Positions 61,930-64,000 of a DNA stretch of 64,000 bases are shown one piece after another. The notes under the pieces are model-generated. The model was not told the DNA's origin. It ran no database searches and saw only the letters and a program-made list of their open reading frames with translations. The DNA lies in NCBI RefSeq assembly GCF_000191065.1, contig NZ_GL872283.1, forward strand, positions 236,505 through 300,504, read 5' to 3'. The translations under genes and the position numbers were made by a program. The stretch is from Prevotella multiformis DSM 16608 (GTDB lineage Bacteria > Bacteroidota > Bacteroidia > Bacteroidales > Bacteroidaceae). Position 1 is the stretch's first letter, and every line of letters begins with the position of its first letter.

Positions 61930-63603
61930 ATGATAGAAAGATATTTAACCCAGACTCAATTCTCTTCAGAGGAAGATTTCCGAGAGCATCTGCATTTCAT
62001 AGTCCCTGATACTTTCAACTTCGCTTATGATGTCATGGATGAATGGGCAAAGGAAGCACCGGACAAACTTGCGCTTCTCTGGACCAGTGAGCGTGGTGAA
62101 GAGGTAAAGACCACCTTTGCCGGTTTCAAGGAGCAGACCGACCGTACAGCGGCTTACTTCCTCAGTCTTGGCATCAGCCGTGGCGACAAGGTGATGCTCA
62201 TTCTCAAACGGCATTACCAGTGGTGGCTTGCGATGATGGCGTTGTGCAAAATCGGTGCGGTGGCCATCCCTGCTACCCATATGCTTACGAAGAAGGACAT
62301 TGTCTACCGCAACCGGCGTGCTTCCGTGAAGGCAATTATATGTGTGAACGACGAATATGTCACAACGCAGGTCAGGCAGTCTGTCCTGGAGAGCCCGACG
62401 GTTGAAGTACTCGTAGCCGTCAATTCCATGGTGCAGAGGGACAGTCCTGTGCCAGAGGGATTTCACGACTGGCATAAGGAATGGCCGGAGGCACCGGCAT
62501 TCGTCCGTCCTGAAGAGGTGAATACGAACGGGGATACGATGCTGATGTATTTCACCAGCGGTACCAGTGGTGAACCGAAGATGGTGGCGCATGATTATCT
62601 CTATGCGCTGGGGCATCTCGTCACAGGTGTCTTCTGGCACAATCTGGACGGGAACGGCATCCATCTTACCGTGGCAGATACGGGATGGGGAAAGGCTGTC
62701 TGGGGAAAGCTGTACGGACAGTGGTTTGCCGGTGCGACGGTCTTCGTTTATGATCACGAGAAGTTCACGGCAGGAAAGATCATGAGAGTGATGGAGAAAT
62801 ACCGTGTCACGTCTTTCTGTGCTCCCCCCACCATCTACCGTTTCATGATACAGGAGGATTTCGCAAAGTACGACCTCTCTGCGCTGGAATACTGTACCAC
62901 GGCCGGCGAGGCACTTGAGCCTGCCGTTTACCAGAAATTCTTCAACCTTACGGGAATCCGGATGATGGAAGGTTTCGGACAGACCGAAACTACCATGACC
63001 CTTGGCACATTCCCCTGGATCAAACCGAAGCCGGGAAGCATGGGGAAACCGAACCCGCAGTATGACATCAGACTGCTGAAGCCGGACGGGTCTGTCTGTG
63101 AGGATGGCGAGAAGGGCGAAATCTGCATCGATACCAGTGCAGGAAAGCCAATCGGGCTTTTTAAAGGATATTACCGTGATCCGGAACTGACAGAGAGGGC
63201 ATGGCATGATGGTCTTTATTATACCGGCGACATTGCCTGGCGAGACGAGGACGGATATTATTGGTTTGTGGGCCGTGCCGATGATGTCATTAAAAGTTCA
63301 GGTTATCGCATTGGGCCGTTTGAGGTGGAAAGTGCGTTGATGACGCATCCGGCTGTTGTCGAGTGTGCTGTGACCGGCGTGCCCGATGTGGTGCGCGGTA
63401 TGGTCGTCAAGGCAACCATTGTTCTCGCTGACGAATGGAGAAGCAAGGCAGGTGATGCTCTCGTAAAAGAACTGCAGAATCACGTCAAGCATGAAACGGC
63501 ACCTTACAAGTACCCTCGTATCATCGAGTTTGTCGATGCCCTTCCGAAGACTATCTCCGGCAAGATTCGCCGGGTGGAGATCCGAGAACGCGATAATCGG
63601 TAG
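61930..63603 (+). CDS. AMP-forming acyl-CoA synthetase
   Basis: 557 residues from ATG 61930 (MIERYLTQTQFSSEEDFREH); an in-frame ATG at 61729 lies inside the upstream gene and the extra residues look non-coding. ANL superfamily: P-loop YFTSGTSGEPKM (209-217 core), adenine-binding EGFGQTETTMTLG, the hinge GRADDVIKSSGYRIGPFEVE and catalytic lysine in PKTISGKIRRVEI. Activates a carboxylic acid to acyl-CoA with ATP; the sequence resembles medium-chain or acetyl-type ligases (LLLWTSERGEEVKTTFAGFKEQ-type start), chain length uncertain. Confidence 0.9.
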   Translation: MIERYLTQTQFSSEEDFREHLHFIVPDTFNFAYDVMDEWAKEAPDKLALLWTSERGEEVKTTFAGFKEQTDRTAAYFLSLGISRGDKVMLILKRHYQWWLAMMALCKIGAVAIPATHMLTKKDIVYRNRRASVKAIICVNDEYVTTQVRQSVLESPTVEVLVAVNSMVQRDSPVPEGFHDWHKEWPEAPAFVRPEEVNTNGDTMLMYFTSGTSGEPKMVAHDYLYALGHLVTGVFWHNLDGNGIHLTVADTGWGKAVWGKLYGQWFAGATVFVYDHEKFTAGKIMRVMEKYRVTSFCAPPTIYRFMIQEDFAKYDLSALEYCTTAGEALEPAVYQKFFNLTGIRMMEGFGQTETTMTLGTFPWIKPKPGSMGKPNPQYDIRLLKPDGSVCEDGEKGEICIDTSAGKPIGLFKGYYRDPELTERAWHDGLYYTGDIAWRDEDGYYWFVGRADDVIKSSGYRIGPFEVESALMTHPAVVECAVTGVPDVVRGMVVKATIVLADEWRSKAGDALVKELQNHVKHETAPYKYPRIIEFVDALPKTISGKIRRVEIRERDNR

Positions 63604-63780
63604 CCTGTCCTTTCTGTTGGCTTTACATTTGGGGGTAAGCCTTTGGAGTAAGTTCTGTCTTGTGGCTTGATGAAAGAACTGTACAGATTTATTATATTAA
63701 GGTATAAATAGTTTTTCAGGGCTGACATTTGTAATAAAATATGAAAAAGCGTACTTTCGTGAAAGTTTTTCCCCGAAACA

Positions 63781-63812
63781 TTTGGTGCGTATGTTTTTTC
63801 TTTATACCTTTG
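63781..63812 (+). promoter_or_regulatory. Strong promoter, probably of an rRNA operon
   Basis: TTTG (63781-63784), 20 bases, TACCTTTG (63805-63812), in an AT-rich stretch after the acyl-CoA synthetase gene. Confidence 0.7.
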
Positions 63813-63819
63813 CACTCGC

Positions 63820-64000
63820 TTTACGAAACGAGCCGCACGGCTTGTTCCGTCGGCACAGAAAGAAAGAGTTCTTTGAAAGGATTTACATAGACAGAGAAGT
63901 AGTACAAGAAGCGTCTGCGCGGCATGCGTGCCGTGCGGACGGGTAAAAGAAACGAACCGATCAATTCGGCATCAGGGCAGGCATTCTGGCTTCCGCCATT
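63820..64000 (+). other. Leader of a probable 16S-23S-5S rRNA operon
   Basis: About 180 bp of non-coding sequence running off the right edge. GAGTTCTTTGAAAGGATTTA (63868-63887) resembles the boxA-type antitermination stretch and leader found before 16S rRNA genes in Prevotella/Bacteroides; the following AGAAGTAGTACAAGAAGCG also fits that leader. The 16S gene itself would begin beyond 64000. Inferred from resemblance; no rRNA is present to confirm. Confidence 0.6.

Noticed and set aside
1..64000. tRNA genes, prophage, toxin-antitoxin, restriction or other defence genes
   Set aside because: Looked for by their typical sequences in gaps and among the genes; none could be supported.

Overview
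The window is bacterial and reads as a Bacteroidales chromosome, most like a high-GC member of the Prevotella group. The reasons are: promoters of the Bacteroidetes type (TTTG, about 19-20 bases, TAnnTTTG) in front of many genes; the gene order DUF6089 protein, uppS, bamA, Skp/OmpH copies, murI; and typical families such as DUF3108, DUF4250, DUF6242, KorAB, U32 and ATP-dependent PEP carboxykinase. The species cannot be named from the sequence.

Layout. 0-19.2 kb is almost entirely on the minus strand: a DUF3108 protein, a dense cluster of DnaA boxes (1.0-1.33 kb), class Ia ribonucleotide reductase (nrdA-nrdB), a small plus-strand lipoprotein, DUF4250, cytidine deaminase, a beta-helix lipoprotein, then the outer-membrane biogenesis block (murI, three OmpH/Skp paralogues, bamA, uppS, DUF6089, DUF6242) and a Na/Pi cotransporter. 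19.3-25.8 kb is on the plus strand: a TGS-uridine-kinase fusion, a family 2 glycoside hydrolase, a secreted protein of unknown function and a papain-like lipoprotein. 26-30 kb holds RNA modification and Fe-S genes (SpoU/TrmH methylase, SufE, U32 protein, MiaB).

30.4-46.5 kb is a cell-envelope glycan/lipid block: an MsbA-like ABC exporter, two LTA-synthase/sulfatase-fold membrane enzymes, an LpxL-like acyltransferase, six glycosyltransferases (GT4, GT2, GT87), a GtrA flippase and a polysaccharide deacetylase. It probably builds or decorates LPS core or another surface glycolipid. 47.8-64 kb is mainly central metabolism and regulation: a GH16 enzyme, 2-oxoacid:ferredoxin oxidoreductase (korAB), a membrane LytTR protein, upp, pckA, a TonB-receptor-like barrel, argR, PspC, an XRE-cupin regulator with an acyl-CoA synthetase, and at the right edge what looks like the promoter and leader of an rRNA operon.

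The most unusual material lies between genes: an oriC-like DnaA-box cluster; a 602-bp ISL3-like element without transposase, flanked by a perfect 8-bp duplication; a 181-bp MITE with perfect 20-bp ends; two arrays of about 22-bp GGGAA-TTCCC palindromes; a GGCGGTGATG repeat family found in several gaps between genes; a pair of related intergenic elements of about 200 bp (53.3 and 59.8 kb); and evidence that the GH16 gene was inserted between korA and its original promoter, leaving a decayed copy of the korA start behind. No tRNA, CRISPR array, intact transposase or prophage was seen.
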